Origin: Vallitalea longa
GTDB lineage: Bacteria > Bacillota > Clostridia > Lachnospirales > Vallitaleaceae
Reading direction: 5' to 3'
Length of the DNA: 64,000 bases
Assembly: GCF_027923465.1 (NCBI RefSeq)
Contig: NZ_BRLB01000001.1
Location: 1,302,001 to 1,366,000, forward strand
Of the stretch, positions 18,965 through 30,154 are shown one piece after another. The position numbers were made by a program, and so were the translations under genes. Every line of letters starts with the position of its first letter. The first letter of the stretch is position 1. Under the pieces are notes generated by a model. It did not search any database, was not told the DNA's origin, and saw only the letters and a program-made list of their open reading frames with translations.

Positions 18965-21900
18965 TTGAAAAGAGTAATTTCAATATTACTTTGTATTTTA
19001 ATGGTATTTGGTATTTACATTCCATTACCAATAACTGCTGATGGCATGAATGGAGAGGCCGGTAAACTACCAGGTGGTGGTGAAATTGGACAGGAAGGAG
19101 GTGCTCGTCCTAATCCTTGTTTCCGTATAGGCTTAATAAATGAAAACTTTCCAAATTCTATAGATTATACTAAATCTGTTATTCCACAAATAAAAGCCCA
19201 TTATAAAAATCATTTTCCCAATATGGAAAATTCTAAGATTTGGGTTCCTGTAGTTAATCAAACTACTATAAAGAATGATCGTGTTTATGATATAAAAGTT
19301 AATGAAGATATAAAATTAGTTTGGTGCGAAACATCATCAGGAAATTTACTAACCTCTCCAAAAGAAAATAATAACAAGAAAATACAATATATGAATAATA
19401 AAAAAGTATATTCAGGATACGATATATTTTACTATTCACTTCTAGAAAATGTAAAGAATAATGACTTATCAACTATTGGCGATACATGGTTAGATACTTA
19501 TAATAAGGTTGAAGATGTTGAATTAAAATGCGAAAGTATATTAAATTATATTTTTTATCAGTGGAATAATAAAGGAGAAAAAACTATAATACAAAAAATT
19601 AATAATATTTGCCATTATGAGGGAACAACTACTGATCCAACTGAAAAAATAAAAAATAAAGTAGGATACCTTCAAATGCTTATGATACTATATGGAGTAG
19701 CTGCAGATGAATATAAATCAATATATAAAAATGCTATAAAAAGATATATCAACTTTACAGATATGGATACTAATCCAGTACTTATCGCAGTAGACACCAT
19801 AACAATTTTCACTTCAAAAGGATGGGGTACCGAACAACTTTACATACCCTCAACAGAATATATAGAATATGCTGCTGGTATAACAGAAGCAAATAAATTA
19901 ACTAATCCTAACAATAACTTTTTTGCTAATAATCATGATAATAACTTTATAGCTCCCAGACATCAAGAAGAAATAATACTTGAAGCTACCAAAAAATCAA
20001 TAACCCAAAGAAAACAAACTAGAATTACAGATTTATATGGTAAAGCTTTTTCAACTACAGCAACAGCATGGGGATCATCATTAGTATATGGACATTCGCA
20101 TTATTTAAGAACTGTTAATGATTATGTTAGATTTCAAGATTTATCAGAAAGCGAAACGGTAGGTATGATTGAAGCATTACAATTTATAGACGGTGTATAT
20201 GAAGGTTTTGCCGTATCTAGCCTAGATAATTTAGATCCTCCACCTATTGATTTATCTGGTGAATTCGGTGTAGACGCCGGAGAATCCCCGATAGAACTAG
20301 ATGAAGGATCTACTACTATAGGTCAAAACACTATTGTAAAAATAACAGGTAATCTAACCAATGAAGAAAAAGAAAACTGGAATAGGTTTGAATATGAAGA
20401 AGGATATCCTAAAATAAAAGTAACATTAATATCCAATATGATTAGTAATAAAAGAGATTCCTCTAAAGTATATGGTTATAAAGGCAATAAACTACAATCC
20501 ACACAAGTTACCGGAGCTCAAGGTGATGGAGATAACGAAAAATTCTGGGATGCAAAATCCAAAGATGAATTAATAAACTTCTTAAGCGGAAATGAACCTA
20601 TAATATTTACTCATGACCTAACTCAACAACCCATAGAAGAAGAAGAGATTCAAACATATAACTATCAAGCAACTATTCAAATTAAAACATCTAAAGATGG
20701 TAAGATAATTACATTGAAAGGTAACCCTGATATTGCTACTAAAATATTTAAAAATCCAAAACACATACCAGAAATTAGGACTTACAGTTCTACACCTTCT
20801 TATTGGTCAGAAATAAAACAAGGCAGTCCATATCACGAAAGTTTTGAAGCAATGGCTGGCGTACCTACTACAAGAAGTTTATACTTTGCTACTGGTGGTT
20901 CAGAATTTATTGTGGATATAACTTTAGAGTATTGTGAAAATGAAGAAGCTATTAGAAAGTACAAATCATATTTTACAGGTGTACCTAGTAAATTCAAAGA
21001 AGGAGATCAAGCTGGTAGTTATACAGTACCTAGTCCATCAGGAGCATCTAGTTCTGATTTAACAGTTAATGTACATGGAGGAGACACTAATATATCAGCC
21101 ACTTGGACTGGAAGTATACCTAACAATGCTAAAGCTGTTACTGTAAAGGGATCAGGTTCAGTAAAAGCTACATGTCCTGCAGATCCTGATATGACAGCAT
21201 ACGAAAATGCAATGAAACAAGCTGATGCGTGGGCATCGACTATTAATGGTTATACAATATCACACAAAGCGGCAAGTGATGGAATTACTAGAAATTTTAA
21301 TAGTTGGGGAGCATCTCCATCGGGTTCACCACACCCACCAGAAGAAACAATAGCTTCTGACTCCAAGTCCCATACAGAAGAAGAAGAATACACTAAGGCA
21401 GATGGTACTACAGGTACCAAGACTATAACTGTAGATGACCCTTGTAGTGTAACTGCTACACCTTCTGGTCCAGGCTCTTTTACTATAACTGTTAAAGGAA
21501 GTATTCCAGCTCATGAGTTATGTGGACCAGAACATATAAATGATATGCCATCGGTTGTAGATACTTGGAAACAAAAAATAACATACGATATTTTAAAAAT
21601 AAAAGATGTTGATGTTTGGAAGATAGATAAAAGCAGTCTAAACGGTATGAGAAAAATCAATGGATCTGATGAAATAAAAGCATCTGTAGTCCAAGGAGAT
21701 CCTAACATTTTTTATAATATAGCTGAAGAAGAAGATTCTAAGAGTGGTAGATTACGTTATAGTATAGAACCGCAACAGCATGATAACGTTGTATGGAATG
21801 AAGGTCCTAGATCTGATGATTCTGATGGATTAGGAAGAAATACTGTTACTGGTGAAGGAGGTCAAGGACACTCCGCAAATTATGCAAATAGGAAAGAAGG

Positions 21901-24900
21901 CAAATATAAAGGCGGTATTATTTATAATAATCTTGATTATGATAATTCATATTTAGAGAGTAATACTGATGCAATAGATAAAGCTACAATAGAATATAAG
22001 AAATTTAAAGAAAGACGCGAAACTGAGAATACAGCTACTGTTATCTCAGATTTTTTAATTTTACAAACTTCTTCTGGAGATCAATCTATAATGTATTTCG
22101 AAAAAGAATCTAAGTCAACTAATACTGAAGATGATTTTGAAAAAGTTACTATACCTCTAAGTAGTTTATGGGAAAATAACAATAAATCCGCAAGCGATAT
22201 GGAACCAGAAGACATTAATATAGGTTCTTATAACGGTAAGTTCTATAATACCCATTCTAAATACAATGGCAATGGTGGTAATGTAAAAATCAAAACCATA
22301 TTTGACTCTGACCCAGCACATACTATAGTAAGACCTTCTAGACCTTCTAAAGATCTAAGACTTATGAAGACTGGAATAGATATTATAGATAATAATAAAA
22401 ACGGTGAATACATTACAGGAAAATCTTCAGTGTATTATAAGCATATTTTGGATATAGGTGAAGATAGTGATATTTATATAGATACTAATACTGAATTTGG
22501 AAAAGGTTTAGAATACTCTACAAAATATTCAGCTGCACATAATAAAATAAATGATATCGTTATTCACAACCCAGTTTCAACTGAATATGCTATGATAATA
22601 CCTGAAGACGAGGAATATGATCAAAGAACATCTAAATCTAAAATAATAGGTGGTAATCTTGTTCCAGACACAGTAGAGACTGAAAGCAAACTTAAAAAAC
22701 CTCATGATTTGCAGAATTTTATTTATAATGGAGATGCTGAAATCTCTGATTCTCAAGGTAATATTCTTAATTGGGTAGGAAGTCCACTTAATAAAGATGT
22801 TACTTATGAAAGTAAAAGCAGTGAAATCATTTCTGGCAAGAATTCATTAACTATAGTGGCCAACTCTAATCTGAATAGAACGGAAAAATATCAATCAACA
22901 ACTATTGGTATTCCAAACACCGATTATGAAATAACTGCTAAAATAAAAGCTCGAGGGTGTGAAGGTTATCTTTTAGTAGAAGCTTATAATGGTGAAAAAA
23001 AATTAAAAGATTGGATTTTCGGTAAAAACCATAGTGGTAGTATTGTTAACGTATCAGAAACATTTCAAACACCTAATACTACTGATAAAATAAGAGTTTC
23101 TGTTGTTAATGGTGCCTCTCATCCAAATACCGGTTCCAAAGAAATTGTTAGTGCAGATGACATTAGATTAGTGAAAATAGGCAGTCAATCAGATAGCTGG
23201 GAAACTATACCTTATACGGAGTATATTAATACAGAAGTAGATAATCCTAATTATGTGAAACCTTATACTATAGATAATCCAGAATATATACCTGAAAAGA
23301 AAATACCTAATCCAGATTATAAACCTCCTCATAAAGGTGAAACTAAAGTTTTTAACAGTAAAGGTACCGTTCAGACATATACAGCACCTATTTCAGGTAA
23401 CTATACTTTAGAAGTATGGGGTGCTCAAGGTGGCGGAACATATGGAGGTAAAGGTGGTTATGCAAAAGGTGAAGTTACATTAACCAAAGGAGAAGTAGTT
23501 AATATTTATGTGGGTAGTCAAGGAAGTACTTATACTGGACGTGATTATGGATATGGATATGGTGGTTATAATGGAGGAGGTAAGGGCTATGGAGATCAAA
23601 CACCATCTGGAGGTGGTGGTGCTACTGATATTAGAATAAGTGGCACAGCTTTGAGCAATAGAGTAATAGTAGCTGGTGGTGGAGGTGGTCAAGGAGTATC
23701 TCATTCAGCAAGTTACTATGGTGGAGCTGGTGGTGGTTCTACTGGTGGTTCTGGTGGTAGAGGTGGTTCCGGTGGCACACAAACCAGTGGTTATAGTTTA
23801 GGCCAAGGTGGTAAAGGATCAAGTTCTGTATCTTCACCCGATAATGGTGGTGGAGGTGGAGGCTGGTACGGCGGTATAGGTGGCGCTAGAGATGAAGCCG
23901 GTGGCGGTGGCGGTTCTGGATACATCGGTGGTGTATCTAATGGATCAATGAAAACCGGCGTACAAAAAGGTAATGGATTAGCACAGATTACCGAACCTGA
24001 TGTTAAAAGTAATGGAGAACCAGAATTTTTAACATTGCCTGCTATAGGAGATAAGACTATAAGAGTAAATAACGCTAATTATATTCCCGCCAGTGATAGT
24101 TATGCAGGCGATTGGAGCAAATCTAAAATCTCTTTAGGTAATATCGGTATATCTAAAGTACTGAATACTTATGATAACTTCCTTAAAAGTTTGCCTAATT
24201 TTAGTTATGTATATCCAGCTGATATAATGGTATCAAAGAATTATATATATGTCGCACAAGGGAATCTAGGTCATGTATCAAAATATAATAAAACATCTAA
24301 TGGAGATATTGGCAGTTATATATCTTCAAGTAACTGGAACAACTATGCTGGTGTAAAAGAACTAAGTAGTACAAGTTCAAGTCCAGCAGCTTATGCAATA
24401 TATACTGATAGAGAAGGTACAGATCATCTAATTGGATGGAGTAAATCACACTCTAACATACTAGATTATGAAATTAATAATAAGAATGAATTGATTAATA
24501 AGCAAGTGATAAATCATGATGCAGGAGCAATAAGTACATATTCTAGAGGTGGATGGGATGGAAATAATAACATCTATTTCTTTAATAGAACTTCAAATAA
24601 ATTATATGAGTATGACATATTGAATAAAAAACTAAAGTTCATTGTTACCTTAAAGAGTGGTAATTCTATAATGAATTCATCTTATACTGGCAGTGGTTTA
24701 GTAGTGGATAAAAAGAATAATGAAGTTTATGGTTGCTCAGGTGCAAATCAAAGTAATGGATTAATCGGTGTTTGGTCTTTATCTAATGGTGATTTCAAAG
24801 GAAAAATAACTGGAAATATGTTAGCGTCAAAAGGATTGCCAACAATAAAAGATAATACAGGTTCAATTCAATTAAATCCACTAAACAGAAATATAGCGTA

Positions 24901-26641
24901 TTATTTTACTCGTAATCATAATAAAATTATCTCATTAGAAATAGTTTTAAAAAATAAAGCTGATTCATATATACCAGCACAAGGTATCCCTTGGATAAAT
25001 GGACTCTCCCCCACTATTACATCCAGTGCTGTTATAGAAAACAACGTCTCTACTCCACCAAAAAATTGGTATGAACTCGTAGAGACCAAAAAACCGGCAA
25101 ACCCCACCATTGAAATACCAGGATTAGGAGACAAAACTGCTGGAGATATGGTTGTATTAGGTAGAGATTTTGATGTTTATTTCCCTAACATAGGAAATTT
25201 CTATGATGATGGTAGTTTTGGTATTTCTCATACTACTACACATAGAGGTAAAGGTTTTGTTGATCATATGAATACTACCGAATGGACAAAGAAAAAACAA
25301 GTTAGTTTCAATTTTGATGTCATCTACAAAAATAAGATGTATACTGTAGGAGAATACATAGATTTAAATGTAAATCAAAATACTTATAATTTCAAAGTTC
25401 CTATTAGTAATTCAGAAGCCATCAGTGCTGAAGTTAATTTCAGAGTTCTTGCCAATAATGGTAGTATTATAGATAATAATAAGTCAGATACTAATAAAAA
25501 GAGAAGACCAAATTGTAGTGCATACCATTCAGCAATGAAACGATATAACATAGACGTTGTAGGAAGAATAGGAAATCTAGTTATGGAAGACACAACCGAT
25601 TACCGATTCTCCAATTATTTCAAGAATCCTGTAACCCCTACAAAATGGTTCATTGACAATGTTGTTAAGAAAGTTGATATTGAATCACAAAACAATTATC
25701 TAGGAGCTAATGTTAATATCTTCGGAGATCCTATTGACTCAAGACATTACCTTAATACTTTTGGTTCTTTGGATTTCTTACAAAAGAGTCCAAAACAGTT
25801 CCCATTAAGTCCATCAGATAATAATATTCAAGCTCTTAAAAAACAACCAACAAGATTAGGTTATTATATGTTAATGGACATCGAGACTGTTGGTAACTAT
25901 TATAATAATATGCAAATCATACCTTATTACTATAGTTTGAATCTAGATACAGGTAATATATCTCCTGTTGATGTTTATGCCAATGTACAAGGGTCATATC
26001 AACCAATAAATATATATAACAATGTAGTCCCTGATTGGAATACTGATTCGGTATATAAGAATTATATTTCACTAGATTGGTTAGATAATTCAGGAAGAAG
26101 AAATTATGGTGGCGAAGAGAAAACTATAACTGAATATATGAAATCAAGAATGAATAAAGTAACCGAAAATGGAGACGTAGTTCCTATTGATATTCCTAGA
26201 GACAATGATTATAAATATGGAATTACTCAGATATTACAATTAAAAGAAAGGAATAGAACATTTATAGGTACTACTACTGAGGATGGAGAAGATTTTAACC
26301 CAGGGAACAGGATACCTGAATATTATTATAACAAACAAGCACAAAGATGGCATTTTAGTGTAGGCGTTCCTTCATCAGCTGTATTTGTAGAAGCTGGAAA
26401 AGAGTTAACAAAAAATAATATGGATAAAGTCATGAACAATAAAACAGTCATATTAGCTGCACTAGATATAAAAGCCTCTGGAAATACTTATGTTTTAGAA
26501 TATGAACACCCAGAAGGTAATAATACTATTGACATCGTAGGAAAGAAATACAATATATCTTCTATAAAACATAATGTCGTAGGTATATATTCTTCCGAAA
26601 AATCTTCTGCTGAAGATTTAGATACATCAGGTACTCATTAA
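18965..26641 (+). CDS. Giant secreted mosaic surface protein 2 (2558 aa)
   Basis: Paralog of giant 1 with the same TTG start and an AAAGGGTG ribosome site. Signal peptide residues 1-25. Same order of parts: N-terminal region; core SEIKQG...FEAMAGVPTT near 616; variable cassette (~683-855) that is unlike giant 1 except for a short KAASDG motif; SDFLILQTSSGD block; CBM4/9-like candidate (~1249-1409); Gly_rich domain (~1460-1672); propeller-like stretch (~1699-1996); C-terminal region (~2061-2558) ending SSAEDLDTSGTH. The last ~1.1 kb and the 3' flank are nearly identical to giant 1 in DNA. Its Gly_rich domain is a different type (GGATDIRISG), closer to the second one of giant 3. No membrane or sortase anchor was seen; structural or adhesive role inferred. 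Confidence 0.9.
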   Translation: MKRVISILLCILMVFGIYIPLPITADGMNGEAGKLPGGGEIGQEGGARPNPCFRIGLINENFPNSIDYTKSVIPQIKAHYKNHFPNMENSKIWVPVVNQTTIKNDRVYDIKVNEDIKLVWCETSSGNLLTSPKENNNKKIQYMNNKKVYSGYDIFYYSLLENVKNNDLSTIGDTWLDTYNKVEDVELKCESILNYIFYQWNNKGEKTIIQKINNICHYEGTTTDPTEKIKNKVGYLQMLMILYGVAADEYKSIYKNAIKRYINFTDMDTNPVLIAVDTITIFTSKGWGTEQLYIPSTEYIEYAAGITEANKLTNPNNNFFANNHDNNFIAPRHQEEIILEATKKSITQRKQTRITDLYGKAFSTTATAWGSSLVYGHSHYLRTVNDYVRFQDLSESETVGMIEALQFIDGVYEGFAVSSLDNLDPPPIDLSGEFGVDAGESPIELDEGSTTIGQNTIVKITGNLTNEEKENWNRFEYEEGYPKIKVTLISNMISNKRDSSKVYGYKGNKLQSTQVTGAQGDGDNEKFWDAKSKDELINFLSGNEPIIFTHDLTQQPIEEEEIQTYNYQATIQIKTSKDGKIITLKGNPDIATKIFKNPKHIPEIRTYSSTPSYWSEIKQGSPYHESFEAMAGVPTTRSLYFATGGSEFIVDITLEYCENEEAIRKYKSYFTGVPSKFKEGDQAGSYTVPSPSGASSSDLTVNVHGGDTNISATWTGSIPNNAKAVTVKGSGSVKATCPADPDMTAYENAMKQADAWASTINGYTISHKAASDGITRNFNSWGASPSGSPHPPEETIASDSKSHTEEEEYTKADGTTGTKTITVDDPCSVTATPSGPGSFTITVKGSIPAHELCGPEHINDMPSVVDTWKQKITYDILKIKDVDVWKIDKSSLNGMRKINGSDEIKASVVQGDPNIFYNIAEEEDSKSGRLRYSIEPQQHDNVVWNEGPRSDDSDGLGRNTVTGEGGQGHSANYANRKEGKYKGGIIYNNLDYDNSYLESNTDAIDKATIEYKKFKERRETENTATVISDFLILQTSSGDQSIMYFEKESKSTNTEDDFEKVTIPLSSLWENNNKSASDMEPEDINIGSYNGKFYNTHSKYNGNGGNVKIKTIFDSDPAHTIVRPSRPSKDLRLMKTGIDIIDNNKNGEYITGKSSVYYKHILDIGEDSDIYIDTNTEFGKGLEYSTKYSAAHNKINDIVIHNPVSTEYAMIIPEDEEYDQRTSKSKIIGGNLVPDTVETESKLKKPHDLQNFIYNGDAEISDSQGNILNWVGSPLNKDVTYESKSSEIISGKNSLTIVANSNLNRTEKYQSTTIGIPNTDYEITAKIKARGCEGYLLVEAYNGEKKLKDWIFGKNHSGSIVNVSETFQTPNTTDKIRVSVVNGASHPNTGSKEIVSADDIRLVKIGSQSDSWETIPYTEYINTEVDNPNYVKPYTIDNPEYIPEKKIPNPDYKPPHKGETKVFNSKGTVQTYTAPISGNYTLEVWGAQGGGTYGGKGGYAKGEVTLTKGEVVNIYVGSQGSTYTGRDYGYGYGGYNGGGKGYGDQTPSGGGGATDIRISGTALSNRVIVAGGGGGQGVSHSASYYGGAGGGSTGGSGGRGGSGGTQTSGYSLGQGGKGSSSVSSPDNGGGGGGWYGGIGGARDEAGGGGGSGYIGGVSNGSMKTGVQKGNGLAQITEPDVKSNGEPEFLTLPAIGDKTIRVNNANYIPASDSYAGDWSKSKISLGNIGISKVLNTYDNFLKSLPNFSYVYPADIMVSKNYIYVAQGNLGHVSKYNKTSNGDIGSYISSSNWNNYAGVKELSSTSSSPAAYAIYTDREGTDHLIGWSKSHSNILDYEINNKNELINKQVINHDAGAISTYSRGGWDGNNNIYFFNRTSNKLYEYDILNKKLKFIVTLKSGNSIMNSSYTGSGLVVDKKNNEVYGCSGANQSNGLIGVWSLSNGDFKGKITGNMLASKGLPTIKDNTGSIQLNPLNRNIAYYFTRNHNKIISLEIVLKNKADSYIPAQGIPWINGLSPTITSSAVIENNVSTPPKNWYELVETKKPANPTIEIPGLGDKTAGDMVVLGRDFDVYFPNIGNFYDDGSFGISHTTTHRGKGFVDHMNTTEWTKKKQVSFNFDVIYKNKMYTVGEYIDLNVNQNTYNFKVPISNSEAISAEVNFRVLANNGSIIDNNKSDTNKKRRPNCSAYHSAMKRYNIDVVGRIGNLVMEDTTDYRFSNYFKNPVTPTKWFIDNVVKKVDIESQNNYLGANVNIFGDPIDSRHYLNTFGSLDFLQKSPKQFPLSPSDNNIQALKKQPTRLGYYMLMDIETVGNYYNNMQIIPYYYSLNLDTGNISPVDVYANVQGSYQPINIYNNVVPDWNTDSVYKNYISLDWLDNSGRRNYGGEEKTITEYMKSRMNKVTENGDVVPIDIPRDNDYKYGITQILQLKERNRTFIGTTTEDGEDFNPGNRIPEYYYNKQAQRWHFSVGVPSSAVFVEAGKELTKNNMDKVMNNKTVILAALDIKASGNTYVLEYEHPEGNNTIDIVGKKYNISSIKHNVVGIYSSEKSSAEDLDTSGTH

Positions 26642-26702
26642 TAGATTATACCTATAACAAAAACATTTATTACTCCCCTACCCTTTTGGTAAGGGAGTAT
26701 AA
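25555..26702 (+). repeat. Near-identical 3' block shared by giants 1 and 2
   Basis: The DNA from about 25555 through the stop and its hairpin closely matches 8989-10136. This includes non-coding sequence after the stop (TAGATTATACCTATAACAAA), so the similarity is not due to protein selection alone. It indicates recent duplication or ongoing gene conversion. Confidence 0.85.
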
Positions 26703-26706
26703 TTTT
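26671..26706 (+). terminator. Terminator after giant 2
   Basis: TACTCCCCTACC (26671-26682) pairs with GGTAAGGGAGTA, followed by TAATTTT. Same element as after giant 1, here with a slightly better U-run. Confidence 0.75.
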
Positions 26707-26754
26707 CAAAAACATCCCAATGATAACTACTATAATTTATTTAATACTATATAA

Positions 26755-26783
26755 TTGAATCAATATATATATTATGTTATATT
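26755..26783 (+). promoter_or_regulatory. Promoter of SLH lipoprotein 1
   Basis: TTGAAT (26755-26760), 17-nt spacer, TATATT (26778-26783), with TGT just before the -10. Same architecture as the SLH promoters. The -35 lies in an ATTGAATCAAT palindrome. Confidence 0.65.
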
Positions 26784-26853
26784 ATTTATATATCAAAATT
26801 ATTAATAAAATGATATAAAATTACATTATTATTGATAAAGAGGCGAAAGTATT

Positions 26854-28383
26854 ATGAAAAAATTAATATGTAGCATTATCATTATCACATTAATAGGACT
26901 ATCAAACGGTTGTTCTCAATTGTCCGAAGACTATAATGATATTGGCATGGAATTATTAACTATGGAATTAAATGATGCCGATTTCTGGTGGTATCGCGAC
27001 TTTGAACCTCCATGTGAATATTTCAAGTGGTACCAGACTTTGACAACTTATTTACCTAGTTTAGATCAATGGAGATTTACTGGAAATAAACAATACATAT
27101 TTCCAATATCATATAATCAAATAGAATGTATAGATGAACAATTAGAATCACTGAAAGATATTGAAGGCTTAGTCAGTAGATCAGAAGAAGATATGTTCTA
27201 CAAAAAAGGTAATACATTTTTGAAATACTTGAAAAATGACAATTTAATATCATCAGTTAATTCTGATCCTGATTCAAAATATGTAGCTACTCTCGATTTT
27301 GATATACCTCCTAAGTATGATGATATTATAGGAACTGATTTAGAGGCAAAATTATTTTTAGAGGAAGACGGTATTTCAAGTTATGAAGACTATGGTAGAT
27401 ATTCAGGTAATTATGTTAAATATGCTCTCGCTATAACCAAGAACAGAGATTACCTGGAAGAAAGAGATAGAAGTTGTTTTAAACCTTTAGCGAAACTATT
27501 ATCAGATAAAGTTATATCTGATAAATATCCCGATACTATGTCTAGAACACTTAATAAAGATTCTATTGATAGAAATGAATATGTCGAAGCATTAACAACA
27601 TATTTATATGAACAATACTCCACTTTCCTACCATCATCATGTGGTGAAGGATTAATAGTTGAAAAAGGTTTTCTAAGATTTAATAATGATTGGACCAATC
27701 CAATAATATATGTTTGCCTTAACAGAGAAGAGTTTAAATATGGTCATATTAATACTACTGACACTTTTAAAAATTTCATGGAAGACGCAGTTAAGGATGA
27801 TGCTACATTCACATGTACACTAACTGATATAGATTCTAGCTGGGCTAAAGATGCTATTACAGAATTAGCTTCTCTAAATGCAATTAACGGTTTTACTGAT
27901 CATACTTATAAACCTAACAATAATATGCATTTAGCAGAATTCATTACAATGTTCACAAAAGTATTTTATTCTGAGCTTTTGGAAACAGAAACTACTTCTG
28001 GTAAAATTTTACGAAGAATTTCTGAAGATAATATTATTGCTGGTATAGAAAAATGGTGGACAGAATGTTTTTTAATAGGGTCTAACTATTTAATAAAAGA
28101 CTCAGACATACAATACTATTATTTAATGCATATGGATAAACAAATGGAAAGACAAGAAATGGCCTATATGGTTGCTAATCATTTGAAGCTAGACTTACAA
28201 CAATTTACTACTACTGCAATTGACATCAATAAAGCTGATACTCAATACCGATCTCATATTAATGCTTGTATGTCGGCAGGAGTCATTGTCGGTACAGGTA
28301 ATGGTAAATTCAATCCAACAGGCATAGTCACTAGAGCTGAAGCAGCACAAGTTATTTTAAATGTTATAAATTATAATAAATAA
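26854..28383 (+). CDS. SLH-domain lipoprotein 1 (509 aa)
   Basis: ATG after an AAGAGGCG ribosome site. A type II-like signal (MKKLICSII...GLSNGC) places the lipid-modified cysteine at residue 20; the residue at -3 is Ser, so the lipobox is acceptable but not ideal. Residues ~40-315 are of unknown fold, rich in Tyr and Asp. Three SLH units follow at ~320-373, ~385-448 (diverged, WWTECFLIGSNYL) and ~449-509 (GTGNGKFNPTGIVTRAEAAQ). Inference: a membrane-tethered protein that also grips the wall polymer, perhaps bridging membrane and surface layer. Its near-twin follows directly. Confidence 0.88.
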   Translation: MKKLICSIIIITLIGLSNGCSQLSEDYNDIGMELLTMELNDADFWWYRDFEPPCEYFKWYQTLTTYLPSLDQWRFTGNKQYIFPISYNQIECIDEQLESLKDIEGLVSRSEEDMFYKKGNTFLKYLKNDNLISSVNSDPDSKYVATLDFDIPPKYDDIIGTDLEAKLFLEEDGISSYEDYGRYSGNYVKYALAITKNRDYLEERDRSCFKPLAKLLSDKVISDKYPDTMSRTLNKDSIDRNEYVEALTTYLYEQYSTFLPSSCGEGLIVEKGFLRFNNDWTNPIIYVCLNREEFKYGHINTTDTFKNFMEDAVKDDATFTCTLTDIDSSWAKDAITELASLNAINGFTDHTYKPNNNMHLAEFITMFTKVFYSELLETETTSGKILRRISEDNIIAGIEKWWTECFLIGSNYLIKDSDIQYYYLMHMDKQMERQEMAYMVANHLKLDLQQFTTTAIDINKADTQYRSHINACMSAGVIVGTGNGKFNPTGIVTRAEAAQVILNVINYNK

Positions 28384-28491
28384 ATTTTATTACTCTCCTA
28401 CCCACTTAGTAATAGTAATAAACTAATAAAAAATATTATCTCTTTACCTGTAATATTATGTTTTAATATAATCTATTTCAATATTATATGT

Positions 28492-28520
28492 TTGAAATAA
28501 AATATTTAATATGCTATATT
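28492..28520 (+). promoter_or_regulatory. Promoter of SLH lipoprotein 2
   Basis: TTGAAA (28492-28497), 17-nt spacer, TATATT (28515-28520), extended -10 TGC. TTTCAA at 28476-28481 forms an inverted repeat with the -35, again resembling the SLH array promoters. Confidence 0.7.
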
Positions 28521-28590
28521 ATTAATATATTAAATATTTTAACAATATCATATAATATTAAAATTTAATTAGTAAAGAGGCGATAATATT

Positions 28591-30120
28591 ATGAAAAAAT
28601 TAATATGTAGCATTATCATTATCATATTAATAGGATTATCAACAGGATGTTCCCAGTTGTCAGAAGAATATAGCGACGTTGGAATGGAATTATTGACTAT
28701 GGATTTAAATGATGCCGATTTCTGGTGGTATCGTGAAATTAATCCCCCATATGAATATTTTAAGTGGTATCAGACTTTGACAACTTATTTACCCAGTTTA
28801 GATCAATGGAGATTTACTGGAAATAAACAATACATATTTCCAATATCATATAATCAAATAGAATGTATTGATAAACAACTGGAGTCACTGAAAGATATTG
28901 AAGGCTTAGTCAATAGGTCAGAAGAAGATATGTTCTACAAAAAAGGTAAAACATTTTTGAAATACTTGAAAAATGACAATTTAATATCATCAGTTAATTC
29001 TGACCCTGACTCAAAATATGTAGCTACTCTCGATTTTGATATACCATCTAAGTATGATGATATTATAGGAACTGATTTAAAGGCAAAATTATTTTTAGAG
29101 GAAGATGGTATTTCAAGTTATGAAGACTATGGTAGATATTCAGGTAATTACGTTAAATATGCTCTTGCTATAACAAAAAACAGAGACAAATTAGAAGAAA
29201 AAGATAGAGATTATTTTAAACCTTTAGCTGATCTATTAGCAGATAAAGTTATAGCAGAAAAATATCCTGATACTATATCTAGAAAACTTAATAAAGATTC
29301 TATCAGTAGAAATGATTATGTAGAAGCATTAACAACATACATACATACTCAATATACAGATTACCTACCCCACTCTTCTGGTGAAGGATTAATAGTTGAA
29401 AAAGGTTTTCTAAGATTTAATAATGATTGGACCAATCCAATAATATATGTTTGCCTTAACAGAGAAGAATTCAAATATAGTCATATTAATACTACTGATA
29501 CTTATAAAAATTTCATGGAAGAAGCAATTAATGATAATGCTACATTTACATGTACACTAACTGATATAGAATCTAGCTGGGCTAAAGATGCTATTACAGA
29601 ATTAGCTTCTTTAAATGCAATTAACGGTTTTACTGATCATACTTATAAACCTAACAATAATATGCATTTATCAGAATTCATTACAATGTTTACAAAAGTA
29701 TTTTATTCTGATCTTTTGGAAACAGAAACTACTTCTGGTAAAATTTTACGAAGAATTTCTGAAGATAATATTATTGCTGGTATAGAAAAATGGTGGACAG
29801 AATGTTTTTTAATAGGGTCTAACTATTTAATAAAAGACTCAGACATTCAATACTATTATTTAATGCATATGGATAAACAAATGGAAAGACAAGAAATGGC
29901 CTATATGGTTGCTAATCATTTGAAACTAAATTTACAACAATTTACAACTACTGCAATAGACATCAATAAAGCTGATGATCAATACCAATCTCATATTAAT
30001 GCTTGTATGTCAGCAGAAGTCATTGTCGGTACAGGTAATGGTAAATTCAATCCAACAGGCATAGTCACTAGAGCTGAAGCAGCACAAGTTATTCTAAATG
30101 TTATAAATTATACTAAATAA
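28591..30120 (+). CDS. SLH-domain lipoprotein 2 (509 aa)
   Basis: Same length and layout as the preceding lipoprotein; lipobox region GLSTGC with Cys20. Residues from ~70 to ~180 and ~380-440 are almost unchanged between the twins, while ~195-260 differ more. The ribosome site is AAGAGGCG. A hairpin terminator and then giant 3 follow, so each giant in this locus is preceded by an SLH-protein gene. Confidence 0.88.
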   Translation: MKKLICSIIIIILIGLSTGCSQLSEEYSDVGMELLTMDLNDADFWWYREINPPYEYFKWYQTLTTYLPSLDQWRFTGNKQYIFPISYNQIECIDKQLESLKDIEGLVNRSEEDMFYKKGKTFLKYLKNDNLISSVNSDPDSKYVATLDFDIPSKYDDIIGTDLKAKLFLEEDGISSYEDYGRYSGNYVKYALAITKNRDKLEEKDRDYFKPLADLLADKVIAEKYPDTISRKLNKDSISRNDYVEALTTYIHTQYTDYLPHSSGEGLIVEKGFLRFNNDWTNPIIYVCLNREEFKYSHINTTDTYKNFMEEAINDNATFTCTLTDIESSWAKDAITELASLNAINGFTDHTYKPNNNMHLSEFITMFTKVFYSDLLETETTSGKILRRISEDNIIAGIEKWWTECFLIGSNYLIKDSDIQYYYLMHMDKQMERQEMAYMVANHLKLNLQQFTTTAIDINKADDQYQSHINACMSAEVIVGTGNGKFNPTGIVTRAEAAQVILNVINYTK

Positions 30121-30154
30121 AAATATAATATTAACAAGTTAATATAAAATACTT

